Shown in pieces: positions 24,956-34,087 of a DNA stretch of 64,000 bases. Numbering within the stretch: position 1 is the first letter of the stretch; every line of letters starts with the position of its first letter. The notes under the pieces are model-generated. The model made no database searches. It was given only the letters and a program-made list of their open reading frames with translations, and had not been told where the DNA came from. A program made the position numbers and the translations under genes. The DNA comes from Couchioplanes caeruleus (GTDB lineage: Bacteria; Actinomycetota; Actinomycetes; Mycobacteriales; Micromonosporaceae): positions 4,712,001 to 4,776,000 of the forward strand of contig NZ_RJKL01000001.1 in the NCBI RefSeq assembly GCF_003751945.1, given 5' to 3'.

Positions 24956-26581
24956 TCAGATCTGGAGGTAGGTCACCGTCGGGTGGCCGTGCCGGGTGGC
25001 GACCGGATTCCAGAGCGCGGCCACGCGCTTCTTGGCGGCGGTCGCCTCCCTCGACTCCGCGTCGCCCCGGTCACGGTCGGCGGTCCTCATCGTCCTCGCG
25101 CTGCAGCCGCGGTTGTGTCTCGCTTCCGCCCATTTCCCGTACGCAACGTCCGCGGCCCGCGAGTGGGCCAACGCGCCGATCAACTGTGTCTTCAACTGCG
25201 CCCCGGAAGGCAGTTGATCGGTCTGCAGGTTCCGGGCCCGCTCGAGTGCCGCGGCACGTCCGGCGGAGGCCTCGCTGAGACCGGCCACGGCGGCGGACAG
25301 CCGGGCGCAGTCCTTGACGTCCTGGACGGCCGAGACGACCTGCGCCCGGTTGCGTCCTGATGTGGCGAGCAGGCGGGCGACTCCCGAGGCCTGCTCGGCG
25401 GCGCTCTGCGCGCCATCGGCGGCGAAGGCGCTGACCGCCGCGTCCCACCAGTTCTCGATCGAGGCCAGCCTCGGCAGGCCGAACGTCACCAGCAGGACGA
25501 CCAGGGCCAGGCGGATCGCGGTCCGCGGACGGACCGTGCGCAGCCGCCGGCGGGCATACCGGCCCGCGGCTGCGGCGAGCCGGGTCCGCCACGGCGGCGC
25601 GGGTGTGACCTGCGGCGTCCGCGGCGGCCGGACCGTGGTCCGCGGCGCGGTCACCGTGGGCCGATGCGGCCGGCCGGCGCGCACGGAAGTCCGGCCCGAC
25701 ACCGCGGCGTCGAACGCCGTGCGCCACTCGGCGGAGGACGGCCTGCCGCCGGCGTCGGTGGCCAGCCCGCGGACGGCCAGGCCGTGGATCTCGGTTCCGG
25801 CCCGCAGCAGCACGCCGGGATCGCGACTGCTCTGGTCGCCGGCGAAGAGGCGGATGCAGAGCAGGGCGAACTTGTACGAGTCCGTGGCCGTCGTACCCAG
25901 CGGTTCACCGGACCCCGGCGTCTGCCAGTCCTGCGTCTCGAGCTGCGGCAGCACCGTCCGGTCGTGGATCCGCATCCCGTCGCAGTCGATGAAGAAGCCG
26001 CGTGGCCGCGGGCCCAGGCTGAAGCAGAGGTTGTTCGGCGACAGATCGCCGACCACCACCCCGAGCCGGTGAAAGATCTCCAGGGTACGGGCGGTGTCGC
26101 GGAGCAGGCTGAGCCGGAAGCGGTCATCCACCGCCAGGTCGCGGGCGGCCAGATACCGTGCGTCGTTGAGCAGCAGTTGCACCTGCCCGAGCTTCTCGTG
26201 GTAGCCGCTCGGGAACCGCATCCGCACCAGGAACGCCGGAGGCACCCGGGCCATGAGGAACCCGGAGACGCGCCCGTGCCGTTCGACCACCGCGGTGGGC
26301 CACGCGGCGCGGGCCCGGATCTCGTTCGCATCCCCGGGCGGAATGTCGCCGAGGAAACGCGCCATGTCCTCCAGGGTGCCCGTGTCCACGATTGCCGACG
26401 TCGTGGCGTCGTATTCCTTGTAAGCGCACGGCGGGGAACCGGGCACGGCATAAACGGTGCCTTGGCCACCCGAACCGAGAATGGTCGTCAACGGCCCCAG
26501 CGAGTCGGCGGGAACGCGTCCGGCGTGTGGCGGAGCCCCCATTTCGTCCTGCTCCTCATCGGCGTCGTCGCTGGCCGGCAT
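24956..26581 (-). CDS. Second atypical membrane-anchored protein kinase
   Basis: This 541-residue protein is a diverged paralogue of the 22637 kinase: GSGGQG loop (36-41), Lys55 in YKEYD, catalytic loop VVGDLSPNN and metal loop FFIDCDGM. A membrane helix (IRLALVVLLVTFGL, about 355-370) separates it from a C-terminal region of about 170 residues that is helical and charged, unlike the outer domain of the other kinase. The gene ends one base from the Crp gene end, in convergent orientation. The start is uncertain: ATG 26581 lacks a ribosome site, while ATG 26542 has GAGGAG about 9 bp upstream. The first kinase has a PP2C and vWA next to it; this one has the TM protein upstream. Confidence 0.8.
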   Translation of the reverse strand: MPASDDADEEQDEMGAPPHAGRVPADSLGPLTTILGSGGQGTVYAVPGSPPCAYKEYDATTSAIVDTGTLEDMARFLGDIPPGDANEIRARAAWPTAVVERHGRVSGFLMARVPPAFLVRMRFPSGYHEKLGQVQLLLNDARYLAARDLAVDDRFRLSLLRDTARTLEIFHRLGVVVGDLSPNNLCFSLGPRPRGFFIDCDGMRIHDRTVLPQLETQDWQTPGSGEPLGTTATDSYKFALLCIRLFAGDQSSRDPGVLLRAGTEIHGLAVRGLATDAGGRPSSAEWRTAFDAAVSGRTSVRAGRPHRPTVTAPRTTVRPPRTPQVTPAPPWRTRLAAAAGRYARRRLRTVRPRTAIRLALVVLLVTFGLPRLASIENWWDAAVSAFAADGAQSAAEQASGVARLLATSGRNRAQVVSAVQDVKDCARLSAAVAGLSEASAGRAAALERARNLQTDQLPSGAQLKTQLIGALAHSRAADVAYGKWAEARHNRGCSARTMRTADRDRGDAESREATAAKKRVAALWNPVATRHGHPTVTYLQI

Positions 26582-26637
26582 TCATGATTACCGGAGGCCG
26601 TGACCGGCAACAGGTCATCTGGCGTACAGAGCGCCAC

Positions 26638-27141
26638 TCATCCGCCGAATGCGGCTACGACGGCGGCCATGACCGTCGCGGCGAGTGCGCCGCTGAGCAA
26701 TTTCAGGCTCCACCGCACGCAGGTGTGCTTGCGGCGGGCGACCATGCTGTTGGCCCACACCTGGGCGGCGATCTCGCGCTGCAGCCGCGGCGGGTCCTCG
26801 ACCAGTTTCTCGAAGTCCTCGACATATTCCGTCCGGTCGCCGCGATACTGCTCCCCGATGTGGTTGAAGTGCAGCAACGACGGCGACTGGCCCGGGGTGG
26901 AGAGTCTCGGCATGACGGCGGCGACGTCGAATGCGATGCTCAGCACCAGAAAGGTGGCGGCGAGCAGAAGTGCGGCGGCGGGCACCGGATGATCCGAGAA
27001 GAATCCGTCGCTCTGGACGCGAACGGCGATGAGGCCGATCAGGACGCTGTTGAGGGTGAGCACGAGTCCGGCTTTGGCATCGGCGTACCGGACGATCTCG
27101 TTGACCTGCTGCAGCAGTTTCCACGAATCGTCCAGCGCCAT
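26638..27141 (-). CDS. Two-TM protein resembling the Pycsar membrane effector (DUF5706)
   Basis: The 167-residue protein has the N-terminal signature NEIVRYADAKAGLVLTLNS, which matches the Asp-x-Lys-Ala segment of DUF5706/Pycsar-TM proteins, then helix 1 (VLIGLIAV), helix 2 (AAALLLAATFLVLSIAFDVAAV), a soluble loop (FNHIGEQYRGDRTEYVEDF) and a C-terminal helix (LLSGALAATVMAAVVAAF). In Pycsar antiphage systems such proteins damage the inner membrane when they bind cUMP or cCMP made by a class III cyclase. A candidate cyclase is at 16010, about 10 kb away in the same gene set. Family assignment is from memory of the motif; function here is inferred. No good ribosome site precedes the ATG. Confidence 0.65.
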   Translation of the reverse strand: MALDDSWKLLQQVNEIVRYADAKAGLVLTLNSVLIGLIAVRVQSDGFFSDHPVPAAALLLAATFLVLSIAFDVAAVMPRLSTPGQSPSLLHFNHIGEQYRGDRTEYVEDFEKLVEDPPRLQREIAAQVWANSMVARRKHTCVRWSLKLLSGALAATVMAAVVAAFGG

Positions 27142-27167
27142 GCCATCGACGCTAACGGAGAATAGGC

Positions 27168-27185
27168 CGTCACGGTAGGGTGACG
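27168..27185. promoter_or_regulatory. Palindrome upstream of the TM effector-like gene
   Basis: CGTCAC (27168-27173) and GTGACG (27180-27185) form a perfect inverted repeat around 6 bp, 27 bp before the ATG at 27141, with a -10-like TATTCT on the minus strand between. The arms are in the opposite order to the Crp consensus (TGTGA-N6-TCACA), so it is not a standard Crp site. Confidence 0.4.
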
Positions 27186-27231
27186 TTATGTGACGATCCG
27201 AACGGCCATATCGGACGGACGAATGGCCGGA

Positions 27232-27260
27232 ACGGCCGGGCCCCTGCGAGGCCCGGCCGT
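27232..27260 (-). terminator. Hairpin terminator of the MMPL gene
   Basis: A perfect 11-bp stem (ACGGCCGGGCC, 27232-27242, with complement 27250-27260) and 7-base loop lie 12 bp after the stop of the minus-strand transporter gene. Confidence 0.75.
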
Positions 27261-27272
27261 GTCGCTAGCGGA

Positions 27273-29513
27273 TCATTTGGCGCCGATCAGCTCCGGTGTC
27301 GGCTCGTCCGTACGGGCCGCGGGCGTACCCGGCGCGGAATGCCGGCCGCGTCCCCGCAGCAGGCGGGGTGCCCACCAGTTCGCCGGACCGAGCAGCGTCA
27401 TCAGCGACGGCAGCACGACCGCCCGGATGATGGTCGCGTCCAGCAGGATCGCCGCGGCCAGACCCACACCAAGCTGCTTCATGTCGATCGTGGACAGCGT
27501 GGCGAAGATCGAGAAGACGGCGACCATCACGATGGCGGCGCTGGTCACCACGCCGGCCGAGCCGGTGATGCCCTCCGCGACCGCCTCGCGGTTCGGCACG
27601 CCGCGCAGGACCGCCTCGCGGATCCGGCTCACCACGAAGACGTGGTAGTCCATCGACAGCCCGAACAGCACCACGAACAGGAACAGCGGCAGCCAGGTCA
27701 CGATGGCGCCCATCGAGGTGAAGCCCAGGATGCCCTCGGCCCAGGTGTTCTGGAAGACCAGGACCAGCAGGCCGTACGCCGCGCCGGCCGAGAGCAGGTT
27801 CAGCACGATCGAGGTCAGGGCGACCACCACCGAGCGGAACGTCCACGCCATCACGAGGAAGGTCAGCAGCAGGACGAAGCCGACGACGAGGGGCAGCTTG
27901 CGCCACACGTGGGCGGCGTAGTCCTCGCTTTCCGCGACGGCCCCGCCGACCGCGTACGAAGCGTCGCCGCTCAGTGCGCCCAGCGCCGCCGGCGCCAGGT
28001 TGTCGCGGAGCCGGTGCAGCGAGTCGACCGCCTCGTCGCTGCGGGAGCTGAACGGCGTGGCCAGCGACAGCACCGTCACGCGCCCGTCCGGCGAGACCTC
28101 GATGTCGGGGCCGTCCTGCTCCGGGGCGGCGAACAGCCGGTCGCCCTTGGTGCTCGCCACCAGCCGGGTCAGGGCCTCCTTCACCGCCGCCGCCTGCTCG
28201 GCCGGCGCCTGCACGGCGACGATGTGGTTGGTGCCGTTGCTCGGGTACGCCGCCGTCAGCCGGTCGTAGGCCTGCATGGCGGGCGTCGTACGCGGAAGGT
28301 CCTCCGTGCCCGGGAACTTGAGCTGCATCCCCACCGCGGGTGCGGCCAGCGCGAGCAGCACGCCGACGCTGACCACCAGGGTCGGCAGCGGGTAGCGCAG
28401 GGCGGGACGCAGCACGACCGACCAGAACCGGCTGGGCTTCACCTGGCCGGCGGCGTCGGTACGCCGGGCGGCGAGGCGCCACAGCAGCGGCACCCGCGGC
28501 CGGTCCACCCAGCGGCCCAGCTTGGCCAGCAGGGCGGGGAGCACGGTCAGCGAGCCGATCACCGCGACGGCGACGACCAGGATGGAGCCGACGGCGAGCG
28601 AGGAGAAGATCGCGTCCTGCGCCAGGAACAGCCCGGCCATGGCGATGACGACCGCCGTGCCGGAGACCACGACCGCATGCCCGGAGGTCTCGGCGGCGAT
28701 CTCGACGGCGTCGACGTGGCCCCGGCCCTTGGCGCGTTCCTCCCGCTCGCGGCGTACGTAGAAGAGCGAGTAGTCGATGCCGACCGCCATGCCGATCAGC
28801 AGGATGACGCTGGAGGTGGAGTCGTTGGCCGGCACGAGATGCGACGCCAGCGTCGACAAGCCGATCGCGGCGGCCACCGACGACAGCGCCAGCAGCACCG
28901 GGATGCCGGCGGCGATGAGCGCGCCGAACGCGATGATCAGGATGGCCAGGGTCACCGGCAGGCTGAGCAGCTCGGCCCGCTGGAAGTCCTTGCCGAGCGT
29001 GTCGTCGAGCGCCTTGCTGATGGACGGCCCGCCGACCTCCTCGACCCGCAGGCCCGGGAACTGCTCCTGCACCTTCGCCGTGGCCGTGCGCAGCGGCTCC
29101 ACCCGGTCGGACGCGGTCTCGGGATCGCCGCTCATCGTGACCGGCACCAGCAGCGCGGAGCCGTCGCGTGCGGGAATCGCCTCGCCGACGCTCGCCACGC
29201 CGGGCACGGTGCGCAACTGGGTGGCGGCGGCCTTGGCCGCCTCGCCGGCGGCCCGCTGGTCGAGCGCGCCGGAACGCGCGGTGATCAGGACATTGTCGAC
29301 GGCGGGCTCGTCGGCGAACCGGCCCTCCTCGACGATGACACCGGCCCGTCCGGACTCACCCACGGACATGTCCTTCGCCGTGGCTTCCTGTAGGCCGGCG
29401 GCGTTCCCTCCGAAGAAGCACACCGCGACGAAGACCACCCACAGCGCCACCGCGCGCCAGGGATTCTCGGCGCTCCATCGTGCCAGCCGGACTGTGACCG
29501 GACGCCTGTTCAT
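27273..29513 (-). CDS. MMPL-family RND transporter
   Basis: The 746-residue protein has the MMPL layout: an N-terminal helix (VALWVVFVAVCFFGG), an outer domain, a block of membrane helices containing the proton-relay signature IGMAVGIDYSLFYV, then a second outer domain and a repeat block with LFGLSMDYHVFVVSRI. Both GxxxDY motifs are present, so it should be an active proton-driven exporter of lipids or drugs. ATG 29513 follows a run of G at ribosome-site distance. It is a single gene with its own terminator; no TetR regulator or lipid gene is adjacent, so the substrate is unknown. Confidence 0.9.
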   Translation of the reverse strand: MNRRPVTVRLARWSAENPWRAVALWVVFVAVCFFGGNAAGLQEATAKDMSVGESGRAGVIVEEGRFADEPAVDNVLITARSGALDQRAAGEAAKAAATQLRTVPGVASVGEAIPARDGSALLVPVTMSGDPETASDRVEPLRTATAKVQEQFPGLRVEEVGGPSISKALDDTLGKDFQRAELLSLPVTLAILIIAFGALIAAGIPVLLALSSVAAAIGLSTLASHLVPANDSTSSVILLIGMAVGIDYSLFYVRREREERAKGRGHVDAVEIAAETSGHAVVVSGTAVVIAMAGLFLAQDAIFSSLAVGSILVVAVAVIGSLTVLPALLAKLGRWVDRPRVPLLWRLAARRTDAAGQVKPSRFWSVVLRPALRYPLPTLVVSVGVLLALAAPAVGMQLKFPGTEDLPRTTPAMQAYDRLTAAYPSNGTNHIVAVQAPAEQAAAVKEALTRLVASTKGDRLFAAPEQDGPDIEVSPDGRVTVLSLATPFSSRSDEAVDSLHRLRDNLAPAALGALSGDASYAVGGAVAESEDYAAHVWRKLPLVVGFVLLLTFLVMAWTFRSVVVALTSIVLNLLSAGAAYGLLVLVFQNTWAEGILGFTSMGAIVTWLPLFLFVVLFGLSMDYHVFVVSRIREAVLRGVPNREAVAEGITGSAGVVTSAAIVMVAVFSIFATLSTIDMKQLGVGLAAAILLDATIIRAVVLPSLMTLLGPANWWAPRLLRGRGRHSAPGTPAARTDEPTPELIGAK

Positions 29514-29648
29514 TGTCGGTTCCCCCCGCTCGATTTCTGGGTCGAACCTGAACCTAGGCAGTGCGGCGGCTGGGAACATCGGGGTTTGACCCGCGCTCGT
29601 CCCGGATACCGCAGACCCTGAGAGATCTAGGGGTTGTCCCGAGCGGGG

Positions 29649-30293
29649 TTACTGGAGCAGGCCGCCGAACACCGCCGCGACCGTGCGGTGCAAGTGGCGG
29701 GCGTGCTGTTGATCGACCTCGGGCAGGTAGTGGCAGCCCCTGCCGACGTACGCGTAGCCGTCGGTGTCCAGGGCGCCGATCGTCTCGCCGGCCCGCCGGA
29801 CCACGTACAGCAGATGCTCGCGGGCGCGCTCCGCGGCCAGGGGGAACCGGGCGTAGAGGTCGTCCCTGCTGCTCGGGATCAGGGACGGGTCGCGTACCTC
29901 CCAGGGCCTGCGGTCGTTGGCCGTGATCCCGGTCAGCGCCGCCACCGTCCGGTACACCAGCGTGCGGGGCGTCGGGTCCGGCGTGCCGTCCGGCGCGGCG
30001 AGTCCGGCGGCGGTCTCCGCCTGCTCGACCAGTCCCTCCGGTTGCTCGGTGAACAGTCGGTCCAGCGGCCAGGGGTTCGCCCCGGTGCGCGGGAACCGCA
30101 GGGTTCCGGCCCGGTTGATGCTCACGTAAGGCTGTTCGTCGATGGGCACGCAGACGTCGTGCAGGTCCAGGCAGTCGTCCGCATCGCCCCGCGGGTGTGC
30201 CTCCCGCAGCATGAGGTCCGGATGGCGTCGGGCCAGCAGGGCGGCGAACCACCACGACTGCGCGTGCACCAACGCGGGCCGGAAGTTGGTCAT
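29649..30293 (-). CDS. Conserved hypothetical protein, about 214 residues
   Basis: The protein starts at ATG 30293 after GGAGGGG and appears soluble, with no signal peptide or membrane segment. Sequence features are WWFAALLARRHPDLMLREAHP near the start, a Pro/Asp-rich centre (PDGTPDPTPRTLVYRTVAAL) and a C-terminal Tyr/Gly segment (YAYVGRGCHYLPEVD). I do not recognise a domain. Upstream is a chemoreceptor gene on the same strand 56 bp away; downstream is the transporter. Codon usage is like that of its neighbours, which supports a real gene. Confidence 0.65.
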   Translation of the reverse strand: MTNFRPALVHAQSWWFAALLARRHPDLMLREAHPRGDADDCLDLHDVCVPIDEQPYVSINRAGTLRFPRTGANPWPLDRLFTEQPEGLVEQAETAAGLAAPDGTPDPTPRTLVYRTVAALTGITANDRRPWEVRDPSLIPSSRDDLYARFPLAAERAREHLLYVVRRAGETIGALDTDGYAYVGRGCHYLPEVDQQHARHLHRTVAAVFGGLLQ

Positions 30294-30349
30294 CGCATGC
30301 CCCTCCGGGAGCCCGGCAAATCGCCCTTTCCGGTCAGGCTAGCGGGAGG

Positions 30350-31969
30350 TCAGCCTTCGCGTACGGTGAACTGGCCCGCGACCTCGCGCAGGTCGGACGC
30401 CGTCGCCGTCAACTGCTGCACCGACTGGGCGGCGGTCGTGGTCGCGGCCGCCATCCGCTCGGTGGAGCCCCGGTTCGCGCCCGCGAACGAGCCGACGGCC
30501 TCCAGCGCCGAGTGCAGCTCCGCGGTGCCGCCGGCGATGCGCTCGAACGCGCCCCGCGCCTCGGCGTCGACCACGGTGACCGCCTCCGCGCTGGTCTGCT
30601 GGATCTCGCCGACCAGTGCCGCGATCGTCTTGGCGGCCTCGCCGCTCTCCTCGGCCAGGTTGCGCACCTCGTTCGCGACGACGGCGAAGCCGGCGCCGTG
30701 GGCGCCGGCCCGGGCCGCCTCGATCGAGGCGTTCAGCGCCAGCAGGTTGGTTTGGCCGGCGATGCGGGTGATGGCGTCCACGATGCCGCCGATGCGGGCG
30801 GCCTTGTCGTCCAGGTCCCGCATGACCCGGGTGAGGTTGGTGACCGTGTCCACGCCCTCGTCGACGTAGCCGGACGTCTGGTGTGCCGCGCGCTGGGCCG
30901 CGCCGAGCAGCTCGACCTGCCGCTCGGCGTTGTTCACCACGTCGGTGGCCGCCGACCGGATGTCGTCGGAGGTGCCGCCCAGTTCGGCCGAGGCCTGGTC
31001 CAGGTCGGTGATGGCCCGGTGCACCTGCCGTACGGAGGTGTTCAGGCTGTCGATCATCGCGTTGAAGGCGTTGCCGAGCCGGTCGCCGGCCGACGCCGCC
31101 GGGGCCGCCACCGCCAGGTCCCCGGCCGCCATGCGCTGGGAGACCTCCGCCTTGGCGGTCAGGTACGCGACCATGTCGTCGAACGCGGCGGCGACCTTGG
31201 CCACCTCGTCGTCGGCCTCGACACGGATCCGCTGGTCGAGCTCGCCCCGGGCGATGCCGCGGGCGGCCACGGCCACCTGCTCCAGCCCGTCCTCGATGCG
31301 CCGCGTCATCGTGCGCCGCACGATCAGCGACATGGCAACGGCCGCGGCGAGCAGGAGCGCGAGGGCCGCGAAGGCGATCACCGCCTGCCGGTCGGCGTCC
31401 TTGCTGGAGGCGGTGGACTCGGTGGTCTGCTGGTCACGCAGCGCCGCGAGGTTCTCCTTGAGGCCGTCCCAGTGCTCGTCGCCCGCGCCGGCGTCGAAGG
31501 TCTCGCGGGCCTCGGCGCGCTTCCCGGCGTCGACGAGCGCCACCTCGCCCTCGGTGACGTTGACGTATGCCGTCCAGTGCTCCTCGAACCTGTCCAGGGC
31601 GGCGCGGGTTTCGTCGCTCGTCGACAGGGTGCGGAACTCCGCGATCAGGGCCTTGACGTCGGCGTCTTCCTCGGCCATCCCGTCGATGGTCTCCTTGCGC
31701 GTCTCTTCGTCGTCGGAGGGCAGGGCCAGGTACTCCCACTGCTCCTTGCGGTACTTGTTCATCAGGCCGTCGATCTCGCCGGTGATGCGCATCGCGGGCA
31801 TGCCCGCCTTCGCCAGGTCACCGACCCGGTTGGTCGCCTGGAGCAGGAAGATCGCCGAGACGACGGCCGACACGACGAGCAACACGATGATGACCAGGAA
31901 ACCGGTACGAAGTGCCCGGGCAATGGTCATCTGGGACAGAACGGTCCGGAAACCCTTGAGCAAGGCCAC
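30350..31969 (-). CDS. Methyl-accepting chemotaxis protein
   Basis: The 539-residue protein has an N-terminal membrane helix ([21 protein letters not shown]), a four-helix-bundle sensor (about 45-195), a second helix ([21 protein letters not shown]), a HAMP domain (about 215-270) and an MCP signalling domain whose hairpin tip is visible in the segment from [12 protein letters not shown] to AAR. It would pass an extracellular signal to CheA/CheW. No che genes are in the window. The GTG at 31969 has no ribosome site; ATG 31930 is an alternative that keeps the membrane helix. Confidence 0.88.
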   Translation of the reverse strand: MALLKGFRTVLSQMTIARALRTGFLVIIVLLVVSAVVSAIFLLQATNRVGDLAKAGMPAMRITGEIDGLMNKYRKEQWEYLALPSDDEETRKETIDGMAEEDADVKALIAEFRTLSTSDETRAALDRFEEHWTAYVNVTEGEVALVDAGKRAEARETFDAGAGDEHWDGLKENLAALRDQQTTESTASSKDADRQAVIAFAALALLLAAAVAMSLIVRRTMTRRIEDGLEQVAVAARGIARGELDQRIRVEADDEVAKVAAAFDDMVAYLTAKAEVSQRMAAGDLAVAAPAASAGDRLGNAFNAMIDSLNTSVRQVHRAITDLDQASAELGGTSDDIRSAATDVVNNAERQVELLGAAQRAAHQTSGYVDEGVDTVTNLTRVMRDLDDKAARIGGIVDAITRIAGQTNLLALNASIEAARAGAHGAGFAVVANEVRNLAEESGEAAKTIAALVGEIQQTSAEAVTVVDAEARGAFERIAGGTAELHSALEAVGSFAGANRGSTERMAAATTTAAQSVQQLTATASDLREVAGQFTVREG

Positions 31970-32006
31970 GACGTACTGATCGACACGTCGCGGAGAGAAT
32001 TGAGCA

Positions 32007-32780
32007 TCAGAGCCAGTCGAGCCATTCCCTGGGCAACAGCGTGTACCCGACGAACGCCGCGATGTCGAGCAGGCCGTGCGCCACGATCAGCGGCATCACC
32101 CGGCCGCGCCGCAGGAAGAACAGCGAGAAGACCACGCCCATCACCGCGTTGCCGACGAACGCCCCGAAGCCCTGGTAGAGGTGGTACGACCCGCGCAGCA
32201 CCGCGCTGGTCCCGACGATCCACCAGACCCGCCAGCCGAACTCCCGCAGCCGGGTCATGAGGTAGCCGACGACGATGACCTCCTCGAGCACCGCGTTCTG
32301 CAGGGCGGCGATGATCAGCACCGGCACGGCCCACCACACCGGCTGCAGCGCCGCCGGCACGATCCGCGCGTTCAGGCCGAGCTGGGCCGCCACGAAGACC
32401 AGCAACAGGCCGGGGAGGCCGATGCAGGCGGCCAGCGCCGTACCCCAGCCGAGGTCCCGGCCCGGCCGCCGCAGATCCAGGCCGAGCGTGCGGACCGGCG
32501 ACAAGCGGTCGCGCTGCAGCAGATACAGCGCCAGCACGACCGGCACCAGGGCGAAGAAGATCCCCAGCAACTGGTACGTCAGATCGAGGTACGGCCGCGG
32601 CGACTGCGACGGGTTGAGCGTGGCGGTCTGCTGCGACAGCGGCCTCCCGGCGGTCAGCTTCGCGGCGAGGGACACGACCGCGTACACGGCCGACTGACCC
32701 AGCGAGAGCAGCAGGACGAGGCCGACCTCGAAGCGCAGTTCGCGCCGGGCCACGGGAGGCCGATCGACGGTCGCCGTCAC
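32007..32780 (-). CDS. CPBP-family intramembrane protease-like protein
   Basis: The 257-residue multi-helix protein carries the CPBP (CaaX protease/bacteriocin-processing) motifs: the Glu pair in [14 protein letters not shown], the His of [10 protein letters not shown] and the His/Asp of [11 protein letters not shown]. The Arg usual after the first motif (EExxxR) is Val here. The fold should place the two Glu and two His at a membrane-embedded metal site. The GTG start overlaps the stop of the upstream secreted-protein gene by 4 bp (GTGA), so the two are co-translated. The client is unknown; the coupled anchored protein is one candidate. Confidence 0.8.
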   Translation of the reverse strand: MTATVDRPPVARRELRFEVGLVLLLSLGQSAVYAVVSLAAKLTAGRPLSQQTATLNPSQSPRPYLDLTYQLLGIFFALVPVVLALYLLQRDRLSPVRTLGLDLRRPGRDLGWGTALAACIGLPGLLLVFVAAQLGLNARIVPAALQPVWWAVPVLIIAALQNAVLEEVIVVGYLMTRLREFGWRVWWIVGTSAVLRGSYHLYQGFGAFVGNAVMGVVFSLFFLRRGRVMPLIVAHGLLDIAAFVGYTLLPREWLDWL

Positions 32781-33364
32781 GAGCCGATCTCGCTCACCTC
32801 GGCGAACGGTGCGTCGTCCTGCCAGACCACGTGCACGATGAAGCTGTGGTTGACCTCGTTGAAGTAGACCGCGAGGTTGTCCGGGGAGTTCTGCACCGTC
32901 GCCACCGAGAAGCCGTCGCTGGGCGTCGCCGTCACCAGCTTGACGACCCCGTCGGACGCGCGGATCACGGTCTGGCCGCCCTCGACGCGGAAGGACCGCA
33001 GGTAGGTGGGGGCACCGTCGCCGGCGGTGGTGACCGTCCATCCGTCCTTGTTCGTGGTGGTCGTGGCGGTCTCGGGCGGCGGCGGAGGCGTGGTGGTCCG
33101 CGTCGGTGCCGGCGGGCTGGTGCGTGACGGGCTGGTGCCGGCGGAGGGCGAGGTGGGCGCGGTGGTCGGCGGTATGAGGGACGCCGGGGGCGAGGGCGGC
33201 GAGAACTCCCCCGAGTCGCGGAGCTGATCGACCGAGACCAGCGCGCTCTCGTCCGCCGTCGCCGTGCGCAGCACCGGCAGCATCGCCACGGAAGCGAGCG
33301 CCACGCTGGTCAGCGTGGCCGCGCACCAGCCGAGCAGTGGCATCCAGCTTCGGGGCGATCGCAC
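32777..33364 (-). CDS. Anchored or secreted protein with Pro/Thr-rich linker
   Basis: The 195-residue protein has a signal or anchor helix near the start (WCAATLTSVALASVAMLPVL), a Pro/Ser/Thr-rich extracytoplasmic linker (about 50-105) and a C-terminal domain of about 85 residues (from TNKDGWTVTTAGDGAP to VVWQDDAPF) without cysteines that I do not recognise. The GTG start lies 36 bp from the divergent response-regulator start at 33401. It is coupled by a 4-bp overlap to the CPBP gene. Possible roles are a substrate or partner of the CPBP protein or an envelope sensor for the adjacent two-component system; both are guesses. Confidence 0.7.
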   Translation of the reverse strand: MRSPRSWMPLLGWCAATLTSVALASVAMLPVLRTATADESALVSVDQLRDSGEFSPPSPPASLIPPTTAPTSPSAGTSPSRTSPPAPTRTTTPPPPPETATTTTNKDGWTVTTAGDGAPTYLRSFRVEGGQTVIRASDGVVKLVTATPSDGFSVATVQNSPDNLAVYFNEVNHSFIVHVVWQDDAPFAEVSEIGS

Positions 33365-33400
33365 GTGGCCATAGTCTCACCTGCACCTATGGTTGTGCCC

Positions 33401-34087
33401 ATGGCGTTGATCCTGCTGGTCGAGGACGACCGCAACATCACCGCGGCGCTGACCCGGGCGCTGACGGACGCCGGGCACGTCGTGCGCCCGGTGGGTCAGG
33501 CCACCGAGGCGCTGAAGATCCTCACCGAGGACCGGCCCGACCTGGTGATCCTCGATCTCGGGCTGCCCGACATCGACGGCACCGACGCACTGCGGATGAT
33601 GCGGACCGTCTCGGCGGTGCCGGTCATCGTCGCCACCGCCCGGCGCTCCGAGGCCGACATCATCGCCCTGCTGAGCGCCGGGGCCGACGACTACGTGACG
33701 AAGCCGTTCTCCAGCGGGCACATCCTGGCGCGCATCGCCGCCGTGCTGCGGCGTACGCAAGCCGCGGTCGACACCGCACCCAGCGTGATCACCGTCGGGG
33801 AGCTGGAGATCGATCCGCGGCAGCGGCGGGCCGAGTTGCGTGGGGAGCCGCTGCAGTTGACCCGCCGGGAGTTCGACGTGCTCACCTATCTGGCCGAGCG
33901 GGTCGGGCAGGTGGTCAGTCGGCGAGAGCTGCTGACCGAGGTCTGGAACCAGTCGCGGATCGGGGAGGAGCAGACCATCGACGTGCACATCTCCTGGCTG
34001 CGGCGCAAGCTCGGGGAGACGGCGGCGGCGCCGCGATTCCTGCACACCGTACGCGGGGTCGGCGTGATGATGGTCGATCCACGGTGA
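33401..34087 (+). CDS. OmpR/PhoB-family response regulator
   Basis: The 228-residue protein has a receiver domain with acidic pair ED (LLVEDDRN), the phosphoacceptor Asp in LVILDLGLPD, the Thr/Ala switch (IVATARR) and Lys in VTKPFSS, then a winged-helix DNA-binding domain (LTRREFDVLTYLAERVGQVV, HISWLRRKLG). No ribosome site precedes the ATG, so the mRNA may be leaderless. It overlaps the histidine kinase gene by 4 bp. The regulon is unknown; the chitin oxygenase operon begins right after the kinase. Confidence 0.93.
   Translation: MALILLVEDDRNITAALTRALTDAGHVVRPVGQATEALKILTEDRPDLVILDLGLPDIDGTDALRMMRTVSAVPVIVATARRSEADIIALLSAGADDYVTKPFSSGHILARIAAVLRRTQAAVDTAPSVITVGELEIDPRQRRAELRGEPLQLTRREFDVLTYLAERVGQVVSRRELLTEVWNQSRIGEEQTIDVHISWLRRKLGETAAAPRFLHTVRGVGVMMVDPR

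Noticed and set aside
27168..27185. Palindrome CGTCAC-N6-GTGACG as a Crp site for the 24277 regulator
   Set aside because: The arm order is the reverse of the TGTGA-N6-TCACA consensus, so I list it only as a generic operator candidate.
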